Source: Neorhizobium galegae bv. officinalis (GTDB lineage: Bacteria; Pseudomonadota; Alphaproteobacteria; Rhizobiales; Rhizobiaceae). From it: a stretch of DNA of 64,000 bases. The stretch is taken from assembly GCA_000985875.1 (NCBI GenBank), contig CCRI01000023.1, forward strand, positions 1 to 64,000, written 5' to 3'. Each line of letters starts with the position of its first letter. Positions within the stretch are counted from its first letter, which is position 1. This document shows, piece after piece, positions 1 to 8,915 of the stretch. Both the position numbers and the translations under genes were made by a program. The notes below the pieces were generated by a model. It made no database searches and had not been told where the DNA came from. It was given only the letters and a program-made list of their open reading frames with translations.

Positions 1-15
1 AACAGGAATCCAGCA

Positions 16-33
16 GCGCCGCGTCTGCGGCGC
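16..33 (-). terminator. GC-rich hairpin downstream of the phoB-paralogue gene
   Basis: A perfect 7-bp inverted repeat (GCGCCGC / GCGGCGC) with a 4-base loop lies about 45 bp past the stop codon of the last gene of the Pho operon. No clear run of T follows it on the minus strand, so it may be only a weak or Rho-assisted end of the transcript. Confidence 0.3.
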
Positions 34-78
34 GACAGACTCTCTTCAATTTGGCAACGCGAGAGACGGGGACGCCTG

Positions 79-765
79 TCAGAAATCGCCCAAAGCGTAT
101 CCGGTGCCGCGCACGGTCCGGATCACGTTGTCGGACTTGCCAAGGCTGATGACTTTGCGAAGCCGGCCGATATGGACGTCGATCGCGCGCTCATCGACGT
201 TCGTGTCGTCACCCCACAGGGAAGCCTTGAGCTCCGAGCGGGAATAGACCTTGCCGGGCGTCCGCATCAGGAATTCAAGAAGCTTGAACTCCTTCGGCCC
301 GAGCTTGACCTCGCGTTTCTGCCGGTGAACCCGATGGGCTTCCCGGTCGAGCGTGAGATCGCCCACCTTGAGCATATGGTCCAGGAGGGCGGGATTGACC
401 CGCCTCAGCAGGTTCTTCACGCGGACGACGAGCTCGACCGGGGAGAATGGCTTCATGAGGCAATCGTCGGCACCCGCAGCGAGGGCAACCAGGTGAAGGC
501 CCTCCCCACCCGATGGAACAAGGAGTATGATCGGAAGGCGCGACAGGACCGGATCGAGACGCACTTCACGGCAGACCTCGAGACCCTGCACACCCGGAAG
601 GTCCGAACTCATCACCAGGATATCCGGCGGAACGGCCTTCAAGCGATTGGAGATCTCGGCACCACTGGCCAGCATCGACACGACGAAGCTGTCGGCCGCG
701 AGGGCTTTCTGCAATATCAGACGAAACGACTCGTCGTCGTCGACCAACAGGACCCGCGCGCTCAT
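79..765 (-). CDS. PhoB-like response regulator with degenerate receiver domain
   Basis: An OmpR/PhoB-type DNA-binding regulator of 228 residues, starting 14 bp after the phoB stop codon and so probably co-transcribed with it. It aligns to the neighbouring PhoB without gaps: receiver about 1-120, winged-helix output domain about 130-225 with GPKEFKLLEFL and TVRGTGYAL intact. The receiver is altered. PhoB Asp53 (LILDWMLPG) is Ser53 here (LVMSSDLPG), and the conserved Thr83 is Val83. The acidic Asp9/Asp10 pair and Lys105 remain. From what is known of receivers it should not accept phosphate at the usual place. Inference: a constitutive or partner-controlled regulator born by duplication of phoB. 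No kinase gene is adjacent. Confidence 0.9.
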   Translation of the reverse strand: MSARVLLVDDDESFRLILQKALAADSFVVSMLASGAEISNRLKAVPPDILVMSSDLPGVQGLEVCREVRLDPVLSRLPIILLVPSGGEGLHLVALAAGADDCLMKPFSPVELVVRVKNLLRRVNPALLDHMLKVGDLTLDREAHRVHRQKREVKLGPKEFKLLEFLMRTPGKVYSRSELKASLWGDDTNVDERAIDVHIGRLRKVISLGKSDNVIRTVRGTGYALGDF

Positions 766-779
766 CTCGTGGCCACCAA

Positions 780-1463
780 CTATGTTTCCATGGAGTATCC
801 GGCACCGCGGACGGTGCGGATGACATCCTGCATGTTGGAGAAGTTGAGCGCCTTGCGAAGTCTTCCCACATGGACATCGACCGTACGCTCGTCGACATAG
901 ATGTCATGACCCCAGACGCCGTCCAGAAGCTGCGAGCGGGAGAAGACCCGGCCTGGCGCCGCCATCAGGAATTCGAGCAGGCGGAATTCGGTCGGGCCCA
1001 AGCGCACTTCGCGGCTCTTGCGGTGAACGCGATGGGTTTCCCGATCGAGTTCGATATCGCCGCAGCGGAGCACGCTGGAGAGCACTTCCGGACGAGCCCG
1101 GCGCAGCATGGCCTTGACGCGCGCCATCAGTTCCGGCGTCGAGAAGGGCTTCACCACATAGTCGTCGGCGCCGGTGGCGAGGCCGCGAACACGTTCGCTC
1201 TCCTCGCCGCGGGCCGTCAGCATGATGATCGGCAGGCGCTCCGTTTCCGGGCGCATGCGCAGCCGGCGGCAGAGTTCGATGCCGGAAACGCCGGGTAGCA
1301 TCCAGTCCAGGATCAGAAGGTCCGGTACCCGTTCCTGAAGCCGAATCTCGGCTTCGTCGCCCCGCAAAACGGTATCGACCTCATAACCCTCGGCTTCCAG
1401 ATTGTAGCGAAGAAGCACGCTCAGCGCCTCCTCGTCTTCTACGACAGCGATTTTTGGCAGCAT
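780..1463 (-). CDS. phoB: Phosphate regulon response regulator PhoB
   Basis: Transcription factor of the phosphate-starvation response (227 residues, normal length). The receiver domain (about 1-120) shows all functional residues: acidic pocket Glu9/Asp10, phospho-acceptor Asp53 in LILDWMLPG, Thr83 and Lys105. The C-terminal winged helix (about 130-225) has LGPTEFRLLEFL and IRTVRGAGYS. When phosphorylated, PhoB binds Pho boxes; one is visible upstream of pstS in this same operon, so autoregulation is expected. It follows phoU by 29 bp. The sensor kinase gene phoR is not in the window. Confidence 0.96.
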   Translation of the reverse strand: MLPKIAVVEDEEALSVLLRYNLEAEGYEVDTVLRGDEAEIRLQERVPDLLILDWMLPGVSGIELCRRLRMRPETERLPIIMLTARGEESERVRGLATGADDYVVKPFSTPELMARVKAMLRRARPEVLSSVLRCGDIELDRETHRVHRKSREVRLGPTEFRLLEFLMAAPGRVFSRSQLLDGVWGHDIYVDERTVDVHVGRLRKALNFSNMQDVIRTVRGAGYSMET

Positions 1464-1492
1464 TCTTCAGCCTGCTCCGTCAGCATTCCGTC

Positions 1493-2206
1493 TTATTCGG
1501 TGATCGCGCCGAGCGTGTTCGACGAGTCGTCCTTCGGACGATCGCCTTCCGGCTGGGCGCCTGTCGTCATGTAGTAGATGGTCTCGGCGATGTTGGTGGC
1601 ATGGTCGCCGATACGCTCGATGTTCTTGGCGCAGAACAGCAGATGCGTGCAGGTGGTGATGTTGCGCGGATCCTCCATCATGTAGGTGAGGAGTTCGCGG
1701 AACAGCGAGGTGTACATCGCGTCGATTTCCTCGTCGCGGCTGCGGATCGCCTCGGCCTTCTCCGCCGAACGCGTCGCGTAGACGTCGAGGACGTCCTTGA
1801 GCTGCACGAGGGCGAGATCGGAGAGATGCTCCAGGCCGCGGGCGAGCTTGCGCGGAACGCCGGTGCCCTGAACCGCGATGACGCGCTTGGCGGTGTTCTT
1901 GCCAAGGTCGCCGACGCGCTCCAGATCGGAGGCGATGCGCAGCGAACCGACGATCTCGCGAAGGTCGGCTGCAACCGGCTGGCGACGGGCGATCGTGACG
2001 ATCGCCTTGTCGCCGATCTCGCGCTCGGCGTGATCGAGGATCACGTCGTCGGAGATGACCTTCTGCGCGAGTGCGGCGTCGGAATTGACCAGCGCCCGCA
2101 CGGCGTCCGAGCACATCTGCTCGGCGAGGCCGCCCATTTCGGAGATGCGGCGGCTCAGGTATTTCAGTTCGTCGTCATAGGCCGACAGGATATGGGTCGA
2201 TGCCAT
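1493..2206 (-). CDS. phoU: Phosphate transport system regulator PhoU
   Basis: Cytoplasmic, all-helical PhoU protein (237 residues, typical length), built of two homologous three-helix bundles of about 100 residues. It links the Pst transporter to the PhoR-PhoB two-component system and represses the Pho response when phosphate is plentiful. The repeats show the PhoU pattern: AEREIGDKAI with RRQPVAADLREI in the first half, SRDEEIDAMYTSLFREL with CAKNIERIGDHATNIAE in the second (metal-binding E/D motifs). It lies between pstB and phoB, 45 bp after pstB, as in other rhizobia. Confidence 0.96.
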   Translation of the reverse strand: MASTHILSAYDDELKYLSRRISEMGGLAEQMCSDAVRALVNSDAALAQKVISDDVILDHAEREIGDKAIVTIARRQPVAADLREIVGSLRIASDLERVGDLGKNTAKRVIAVQGTGVPRKLARGLEHLSDLALVQLKDVLDVYATRSAEKAEAIRSRDEEIDAMYTSLFRELLTYMMEDPRNITTCTHLLFCAKNIERIGDHATNIAETIYYMTTGAQPEGDRPKDDSSNTLGAITE

Positions 2207-2251
2207 CTTCTAGTCCTCAAAATTGATTTTCAGGCGGCACTTTCGGCTGGA

Positions 2252-3067
<816 letters not shown>

Positions 3068-3080
3068 TGTCATACTCCTT

Positions 3081-4400
3081 CTACCAGCGCCGCTCGAAGC
3101 GACGCCGCAAGAGAATTGCGCCAACATTCATTAGGATGAGGAACAGGAGCAGGATGATGATCGCTCCCGAGGTACGCTCGACGAACGCGCGTTCCGCTTC
3201 GTTCGCCCACATGTAGATCTGCACCGGCAGCGCCGTAGACGGGTCGAGCGGCGTTGTCGGATAGTTGGCGACGAAGGCCACCATGCCGATCAGCAGCAGC
3301 GGCGCGGTTTCGCCGAGGGCGTGGGCCAGGCCGATGATCGTGCCGGTCAGGATGCCCGGCATGGCAAGCGGCAGGACATGGTGGAAGATCGTCTGCATCT
3401 TCGATGCGCCGAGCCCGAGGGCGGCAGCGCGGATCGACGGCGGCACGGCCTTCAGTGCCGCGCGGGTCGCGATGATGATCGTCGGCAGCGTCATGAGGGT
3501 GAGCACCAGACCGCCGACGAAGGAGGCGGAACGCGGCAGGCCCATGAAGTTGACGAAGACCGCCAGACCGAGAAGACCGTAGACGATCGAGGGAACGGCC
3601 GCCAGGTTGTTGATGTTCACCTCGATCAGGTCGGTGAACTTGTTCTTCGGGGCGAATTCCTCGAGATAGATCGAGGCCGCGACGCCGATCGGCAGCGCCA
3701 GGACAAGCACGATCAGCATCATGTAGAACGAGCCGATGAGCGCGACGCCGACACCGGCCGCTTCCGGACGGCTCGATGCGCCGTTGACGAAGATGCCGCT
3801 GTTGAAATGCTTGGCAAGCGCGCCGCTGTCGGAGAGCTGCGTCATCCAGGCGAGCTGCTGATCGTTGATCTTGCGGTTCTCCTGGCTGACGTTGAGGTCG
3901 ATCTGGCCCTTGTAGGCCGAGTCGATATCGCCGGAAGCGAGCAGTCTTACCGTCTGCGTCGTTCCGATGATCGCCGGATTGGCGACCACCAGGTCACGCA
4001 GCTGAACGCGGACGCCATCCGACAGCATCTGGCTGACTGCACGGGCTGCGACACGGTCGTCCACGCTGACGTTGAGCAGCTTGGCGAGCGCGTTGCGGGC
4101 AACGACCGGATAGTTCGCCGTCATCAGCTTCTGCGGGTTGGTGGCACGTTCGTTCTGCGGGTCGATGATCTGCTGCGAGAACTCGACCGGCATGGTGATC
4201 ATGGTCTGCTGGAAGGCGGTGTAACCCTTGGAGACCACCGACCACAGGAGAAGCATCAGGAAGATGATGCCGAAGGAAAGCGCGGCGATGCCATAGGCAC
4301 GGAAGCGACGCTCGGCGGCGTAACGGCGCTTGATGCCGATATCGCGACGGACGGACTTGGCCTTGGGGATGCCGGCGACGGGAGAAACCACATCGGTCAT
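3081..4400 (-). CDS. pstA: Phosphate ABC transporter permease PstA
   Basis: Second membrane subunit of the Pst importer, about 439 residues. It begins with a basic cytoplasmic N-terminus and one membrane segment (about 35-60), then a periplasmic insert of roughly 150 residues, and then the usual BPD-type permease domain. That domain contains the EAA-like loop RAALKAVPPSIRAAALGLGASK that touches PstB. The long N-terminal part is the form seen in alphaproteobacteria and is much larger than E. coli PstA (about 296). The start ATG overlaps the pstC stop codon (ATGA, 4 bp), showing tight translational coupling. Confidence 0.95.
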   Translation of the reverse strand: MTDVVSPVAGIPKAKSVRRDIGIKRRYAAERRFRAYGIAALSFGIIFLMLLLWSVVSKGYTAFQQTMITMPVEFSQQIIDPQNERATNPQKLMTANYPVVARNALAKLLNVSVDDRVAARAVSQMLSDGVRVQLRDLVVANPAIIGTTQTVRLLASGDIDSAYKGQIDLNVSQENRKINDQQLAWMTQLSDSGALAKHFNSGIFVNGASSRPEAAGVGVALIGSFYMMLIVLVLALPIGVAASIYLEEFAPKNKFTDLIEVNINNLAAVPSIVYGLLGLAVFVNFMGLPRSASFVGGLVLTLMTLPTIIIATRAALKAVPPSIRAAALGLGASKMQTIFHHVLPLAMPGILTGTIIGLAHALGETAPLLLIGMVAFVANYPTTPLDPSTALPVQIYMWANEAERAFVERTSGAIIILLLFLILMNVGAILLRRRFERRW

Positions 4401-5881
4401 TCGTACTGCTCCCGGTATTTGCGCACGATATAGAGCGCGTAGATGTTGAGGCAAAGCGTGATGGCGAACAGCGTGATGCCCAGCGCGAAGGCAACCAGGG
4501 TCTGCGGCGAGGTGAACTCGAGGTCACCCGTCAGCTGGTTGACGATCTTCACGGTCACGGTCGTCATCGGCTCGAACGGATTGATCTGCAGGCGGGCGGC
4601 GACACCGGCCGCAAGCACGACGATCATGGTCTCGCCGACGGCGCGCGACGCGGTCATCAGGAGCGCGCCGACGATGCCCGGCAGAGCCGCCGGCAGGACC
4701 ACCTTCTTGATGGTTTCCGAGCGAGTGGCGCCGAGGCCGAGCGAACCGTCACGCAGGGCTCGCGGCACGGCCGTGATGATGTCGTCCGACAGCGAGGAGA
4801 CGTAGGGGATCAGCATGATGCCCATGACGAAACCGGCCGTCAGAACGCTCTGTGCCTGGATGAAGTTGGCATAGTCGCCGGTGACGAGGCCGTTCAGCTG
4901 CGAAGAAATGTCGCGAAGGAAGGGACCGACCGTCGTCAATGCGAAGAAGCCGTAGACGATGGTCGGAATGCCGGCGAGCACTTCGAGCAGCGGCTTGGCA
5001 ACCGCGCGGACTTTCGGCGAGGCGTATTCCGACATGTAGATTGCCGAAAAGAGGCCGATCGGAACCGCGAAGAGCATCGCGACGAAACCGATATAGAGCG
5101 TACCGAGCAGCAGCGGAATGAGGCCGAACTGACCTTCGGAGCCACCCGAACCCGCAGCGGCAAAACGCGGATCCCATACCGTGCCGAAGAAGAATTCCCA
5201 GGCGGGAATGGCGGTGAAGAAGTGGGCGGCTTCCGTCAGCATCGATGCGACGATGCCGACCGTGGTCAGGATAGCGATCGAAGAAGCAACGACGAGGCTA
5301 CCGAGAACCACTTTTTCCACCCGATTGCGGGCGCGGAAACGCGGCGCGATCTGGCGATAAGCGAAGAGGGCGCCGCCGATGGAAGCCCCCAGAACGACGA
5401 TCGTCATCAGGATACGGCTGACGAAGGTCATCCGGTTCAGTTCGGCAGCGGCCTTGACCATGAAGGGCTGCGGATCACCCGCAAGTGCAACGCCCTTGGC
5501 GCCAAGCGCAGTACGAAGCTCCACCGGATTGTTTTCGATGCGGGCGATCTCGTCGCCGGTCAGCGCATTCATGCCGCGGGCAATCGAGGTAATCATGCCG
5601 TAGCTCAGGCCCTGCTCGGCCTGCGACTGGGTTTTCACCTCTTCCGGAAACGCACCGCGCACCGAGGAGCTGATATACATGGGGCTGGCGACCAGCCAGA
5701 CAAAAAGAATGACGACGGCCGGCAAGATCGCCCAGACGGCGACAAAGGAACCGTAATATCCAGGCCGCGAATGAAGTTTGGAGGAAATTCCTCCGACCAG
5801 TGCCATCGCATGCCGGGCACCGGCGACGTAAGCGGCCATGCCGATTATCGCCAAAATCAACAATATTAGTGATGTGTTCAT
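4397..5881 (-). CDS. pstC: Phosphate ABC transporter permease PstC
   Basis: First membrane subunit of the Pst importer, about 494 residues, longer than the E. coli protein (319). N-terminal membrane segments (about 3-25 and 45-70) precede an extra region of about 100 residues. The permease domain follows, with SAIYMSEYAS and the EAA-type loop VPRALRDGSLGLGATRSE. Tandem ATGs at 5884 and 5881 follow a GGGGG ribosome binding site (5888-5892); 5881 gives the better 6-base spacing. It is separated from pstS by about 185 bp that contain a terminator-like hairpin, so it is probably made at a lower level than the binding protein. Confidence 0.95.
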   Translation of the reverse strand: MNTSLILLILAIIGMAAYVAGARHAMALVGGISSKLHSRPGYYGSFVAVWAILPAVVILFVWLVASPMYISSSVRGAFPEEVKTQSQAEQGLSYGMITSIARGMNALTGDEIARIENNPVELRTALGAKGVALAGDPQPFMVKAAAELNRMTFVSRILMTIVVLGASIGGALFAYRQIAPRFRARNRVEKVVLGSLVVASSIAILTTVGIVASMLTEAAHFFTAIPAWEFFFGTVWDPRFAAAGSGGSEGQFGLIPLLLGTLYIGFVAMLFAVPIGLFSAIYMSEYASPKVRAVAKPLLEVLAGIPTIVYGFFALTTVGPFLRDISSQLNGLVTGDYANFIQAQSVLTAGFVMGIMLIPYVSSLSDDIITAVPRALRDGSLGLGATRSETIKKVVLPAALPGIVGALLMTASRAVGETMIVVLAAGVAARLQINPFEPMTTVTVKIVNQLTGDLEFTSPQTLVAFALGITLFAITLCLNIYALYIVRKYREQYE

Positions 5882-6031
5882 CATAATCCCCCGGCGTACC
5901 GCCTTCGGCGGCAACCCATCACCGCCCAGCTCCGGTCATCGGAACCGATCGCATCGCCGTCGCGCCTTGCGCAACACCATCGCCGCAAAATCGACGATTT
6001 CCTACCGAGGCAAAGCCTCCGGTCGGAGAGA

Positions 6032-6058
6032 AACGGCGCCGCCGGAAGCGGCGCCGTT
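6032..6058 (-). terminator. Attenuating hairpin between pstS and pstC
   Basis: A perfect 11-bp stem (AACGGCGCCGC paired with GCGGCGCCGTT, loop of 5) begins 8 bp after the pstS stop codon. On the minus strand it is followed by TCTCTCC, a poor T-run. It most likely stops part of the transcription or protects the pstS 3' end, so that the abundant binding protein outnumbers the permease. Confidence 0.6.
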
Positions 6059-6065
6059 CTTTTGA

Positions 6066-7100
6066 TTACATGGTCTTGCCAGCGGCAAAGTCTTTGCGGG
6101 CCTGCACGCGCTGCGCGTCCGGAGCGGCAACCAGGCCGTATTCGACGAGCGGCGAGTCAGGGCCGATCATGTCGTCGGACATGAAGAACTCGACGTATTC
6201 CTTGAGGCCCGGAACAACGCCCAGGTGAGCCTTCTTCACGTAGAAGAACAGCGGGCGGGAAACCGGATAGGTACCGTCAGCAATCACAGCCGCGGTCGGC
6301 TTGATGCCGTTCACGGTGGCGACTTTCAGCTTGTCTGCATTGTTTTCGTAGAAAGCGAGGCCGAATACGCCGACGCCGGTCTTGTTGGCAGCGATACGAG
6401 CGAGCGTCTCGGTATAGTCGCCGTCGATGTCCACAGCAACGCCGTCCTTGCGAACAGCAATGCACTTGGCGGTCGCCTGCTTGGCGTCCGGAACGAGCTT
6501 CTTGATGGCTTCTGCGGCACCGGCTTCCTTGCAGCCTTCTGCCAATACCTTCTCTTCGAAGACTTCGCGCGTGCCGTGCTTCGTGCCCGGAATATAGGCA
6601 GCGATCGGGCCCTTCGGCAGAGTCGGGTTGATCTCCGACCAGTTCTTGTAAGGATTGGCGACGAGCTTTCCGTCAACAAGCACTTCAGCGGCAAGAGCCT
6701 TGTAGAAGTCCTTCGGTTCGATCTTCATCTCGCCGTTGCTGCTGGCAGTCGCAAAAACGATACCGTCGTAACCGATGCGGATTTCCTGGACGTCGGTGAC
6801 GCCGGCCGCCTTGCATGCTTCCAGTTCGCTCTTGTTGATTGGACGCGAAGAGTTAGCAATGTCGATCGTGGCTTCACCGACGCCCTTGCAGAATTCCTTG
6901 AGGCCAGCGCCCGAGCCGCCCGACTCGACGATCGGGGTCTTGAATTTCGGGAAGGCTTCGCCGAAAGCTTCGGCAACGATCTTCGCATAGGGAAGAACGG
7001 TGGAGGAACCGGCGACCTGAACCTGATCGCGAGCCGTTGCGACGCCTGCGGTGGCCAGCAGAATTGCGGCTACAGCGCAGCTTCCTAGATACTTCTTCAT
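6066..7100 (-). CDS. pstS: Phosphate-binding periplasmic protein PstS
   Basis: Periplasmic solute-binding protein (344 residues) that captures inorganic phosphate for PstCAB. A clear Sec signal peptide occupies about residues 1-23 (KK, then a hydrophobic core, cleavage after ATA). The mature protein shows PstS phosphate-contact motifs: AGSSTVLPYAKIV near the N-terminus, ESGGSGAGLKEFCKG and the ANSSRPIN segment. First gene of the Pst-Pho operon, with a canonical Pho box about 60 bp upstream of the start codon, so it should be strongly induced by phosphate starvation. Confidence 0.96.
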   Translation of the reverse strand: MKKYLGSCAVAAILLATAGVATARDQVQVAGSSTVLPYAKIVAEAFGEAFPKFKTPIVESGGSGAGLKEFCKGVGEATIDIANSSRPINKSELEACKAAGVTDVQEIRIGYDGIVFATASSNGEMKIEPKDFYKALAAEVLVDGKLVANPYKNWSEINPTLPKGPIAAYIPGTKHGTREVFEEKVLAEGCKEAGAAEAIKKLVPDAKQATAKCIAVRKDGVAVDIDGDYTETLARIAANKTGVGVFGLAFYENNADKLKVATVNGIKPTAAVIADGTYPVSRPLFFYVKKAHLGVVPGLKEYVEFFMSDDMIGPDSPLVEYGLVAAPDAQRVQARKDFAAGKTM

Positions 7101-7554
7101 GGATTTCTCCCTTGGAATTCGGATTGACGCTTGGGCGTCGGCTACCCTCTATCTGTTGCTCATTACAGTTTTGTGACAGATTTATTTCATTTGTGAAAAG
7201 GACGCGGCCCAGCATTTGCACAGGTTTGCATCCTCCTTGCCTGCTCCGGCAGACGGGACGGAATATCGGTTATGACACCGATATCGGCGATGGCCACCGC
7301 CAGGGCCTCCCGCAGATGAACGAGCGAAATGAAGACGCTCGATGCGAGGCGGCTTGGGCATGTCCTGTGGACGGCAGGCCGCCAATGAGACCAAAGTCCC
7401 CGGCCCCGCCCGACCTTGGTCCCGAAGCCAGGCTCATTGGTCCTGATCCCATGGATTTATATCCGCCCCTGAGCCAGGATGCGAGACATGTGAAAGGCGA
7501 CGAAGCGCAGAGCTTCTCGCGGTTTGGGCAATGTACATGCAGGAGACGGTGAAC
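7101..7554. other. Intergenic region between divergent pstS and Gly-rich protein gene
   Basis: About 450 bp without a convincing gene. The left side holds the pstS promoter with its Pho box. The right half presumably holds the promoter of the plus-strand gene at 7555, but I see no clear -35/-10 pair or second Pho box there. The short frames across it have no good start signals and are not protein-like. Confidence 0.6.
7162..7179 (-). promoter_or_regulatory. Pho box (PhoB binding site) upstream of pstS
   Basis: Reading the minus strand, the 18-bp element CTGTCACAAAACTGTAAT consists of two 7-bp CTGTMAN-type repeats with an AT-rich spacer. It differs from the classical consensus (CTGTCATA(A/T)A(A/T)CTGTCA(C/T)) at very few positions. 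It ends 61 bp before the pstS start codon, where it would replace the -35 element; a possible -10 (CAGATA, 7150-7155) lies about 6 bp downstream. Confidence 0.9.
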
Positions 7555-8169
7555 ATGAACAAGGTCCTCAGGAGCGGCATCGTCGTCCTGGCGCTCGCCG
7601 CGGTGTCCGTCGGCGGAGGCGTAACCGGATTTCCGGATCTCGCTTTCGCCAAGGGTGGCAATGGCGGCGGTAACGGCGGTGGCGGTGGAAACGGCGGCGG
7701 CAATGGCGGCGGTCGCGACAACGTCTCAAACCATGGCCATTCCGGCAAGAGCCGATCGACCTCAGCCAGTCTCGGCTCCGGCAAGGAGCGGGCGAAGAAG
7801 GATGCCGACCGCAAGGTCTCGAAGGCAACGCCAGCGCAGAAAGCCAAGCCGCAGGCCGCAAAAGTGGCAGGCCTCAGTTCCTTGAAGCGCAACTACCACG
7901 CCTATCTCAACACCAGCGATCCGCGGATGACCTCGCTCTCGGCCTACGTGAAGGCCTATGCGCAATACGAACTGACGAACGGCATCGATCCTGCCGCCAC
8001 CGATCCCGACCTCGGCGAAGCCGCGCTTCGCGATGCGCTGGAGGATTTCGCGGGCGCGCCGGTGAGCGACGAGGCCTTCGGATGGGCACAGGACGAGCTT
8101 GGAGTGGGGCCTGCGGTCGGCAAGATCGACCAGGTCCGCGACCAGCTCGACACGGACGCAGATCTCTGA
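7555..8169 (+). CDS. Secreted Gly-rich protein of unknown function
   Basis: Predicted exported protein of 204 residues. I place the start at 7555, where AGGAGA lies 8 bases upstream; an upstream in-frame ATG at 7531 has no such signal. Residues 1-32 look like a Sec signal peptide (NK start, hydrophobic core, cleavage near LAFA-KGG). A low-complexity stretch of Gly/Asn repeats follows (about 33-55), then a Lys/Ser/Arg-rich basic segment (about 60-105). The acidic C-terminal region (about 110-204) is ordered-looking and carries Tyr/Asp-rich motifs. I do not recognise a named family. It stands alone, divergent from pstS. Confidence 0.75.
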   Translation: MNKVLRSGIVVLALAAVSVGGGVTGFPDLAFAKGGNGGGNGGGGGNGGGNGGGRDNVSNHGHSGKSRSTSASLGSGKERAKKDADRKVSKATPAQKAKPQAAKVAGLSSLKRNYHAYLNTSDPRMTSLSAYVKAYAQYELTNGIDPAATDPDLGEAALRDALEDFAGAPVSDEAFGWAQDELGVGPAVGKIDQVRDQLDTDADL

Positions 8170-8247
8170 GAACCGCCCTTTAAACCGACATCGCCGTAGG
8201 CCTCCCCGGCATACGGCGCTTTGAAGATTGTCGAACCGCGACAATAC

Positions 8248-8278
8248 CCCTCTCCAGGTCCGATGGATCTGGAGAGGG
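8248..8278. terminator. Hairpin between convergent genes
   Basis: A 10-bp perfect stem (CCCTCTCCAG / CTGGAGAGGG, 11-base loop) lies between the convergent genes ending at 8169 (plus) and 8286 (minus). Neither side has a good T-run, so it may work as a weak bidirectional terminator or a 3'-end stabiliser. Confidence 0.5.
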
Positions 8279-8285
8279 TGTGATA

Positions 8286-8915
8286 CTAGAACTTGTAGTT
8301 CACGCCAGCCTTGAGCGTCTGGTCGCGGACGTCGGTCCTGGAGGAGACGCCGCCTGAAGTGCTGCGGACGTCGTTGGTCATGGTGTAGTTGTATTCGAAG
8401 CGGGCCGACAGGTTGTCGGTGAGCTTCTGCTCGACGCCGGCGCCCAGGACCCAGCCCGGCTTCCAGCCGTCCGGACCGGACGTGCCGTTCTTGCCGCCGA
8501 AGCTGGTGAGCGCCACGCCTGCGGTGCCGTAGACCAGCGTCTGGTTCAAGCCAACGCCGGCCTTGGCCTTGGCGGCGACGCGGCCCTTTTCAGTGATCTT
8601 GCCGCCCGGTACGCGGCTTTCCACGTTACCCAGATGGGAGGCTTCGATTTCCGCACCGACGACGCCGGAATCGAGATCCATGTTGTAGCCGCCGTGAGCG
8701 CCGAGAACGAGGCCCTTGTCGCCGTCGAACGGGTTCAGCTTGCGGGATGCCATGCCGAGATCGGCACCGACATAGGCGCCACCCCAGCCCGCCTTCGGCG
8801 CGCCGGCAGGCTCGTTATAGGCCGGCGGTTCGGAATAGGAGGTGAGGTCGGCAGCCCAGAGGGGCGTGGCAGTGAATGCGGCAAAGATCGCCAGGGCGAA
8901 GGGCTTCGTGTTCAT
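8286..8915 (-). CDS. Outer-membrane beta-barrel protein (Omp25/OmpA-barrel-like)
   Basis: Small outer-membrane protein of 209 residues. Residues 1-21 form a Sec signal peptide ending LWA-AD. After a Pro-rich linker (about 25-42) comes an eight-strand-type barrel with alternating pattern: GWGGAYVGADLGMA, GLVLGAHGGYNMD, LVYGTAGVALT, KPGWVLGAGVEQKL and LSARFEYNYT. It ends with the typical C-terminal aromatic signature (KAGVNYKF) used by the BAM insertion machinery. This matches the porin-family / Omp25-like barrels common in Rhizobiales. Exact role is unknown. It is a single-gene unit transcribed toward the Gly-rich protein gene. Confidence 0.85.
   Translation of the reverse strand: MNTKPFALAIFAAFTATPLWAADLTSYSEPPAYNEPAGAPKAGWGGAYVGADLGMASRKLNPFDGDKGLVLGAHGGYNMDLDSGVVGAEIEASHLGNVESRVPGGKITEKGRVAAKAKAGVGLNQTLVYGTAGVALTSFGGKNGTSGPDGWKPGWVLGAGVEQKLTDNLSARFEYNYTMTNDVRSTSGGVSSRTDVRDQTLKAGVNYKF

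Noticed and set aside
527..823. Plus-strand frame opposite the phoB paralogue
   Set aside because: Shadow frame without a ribosome binding site.
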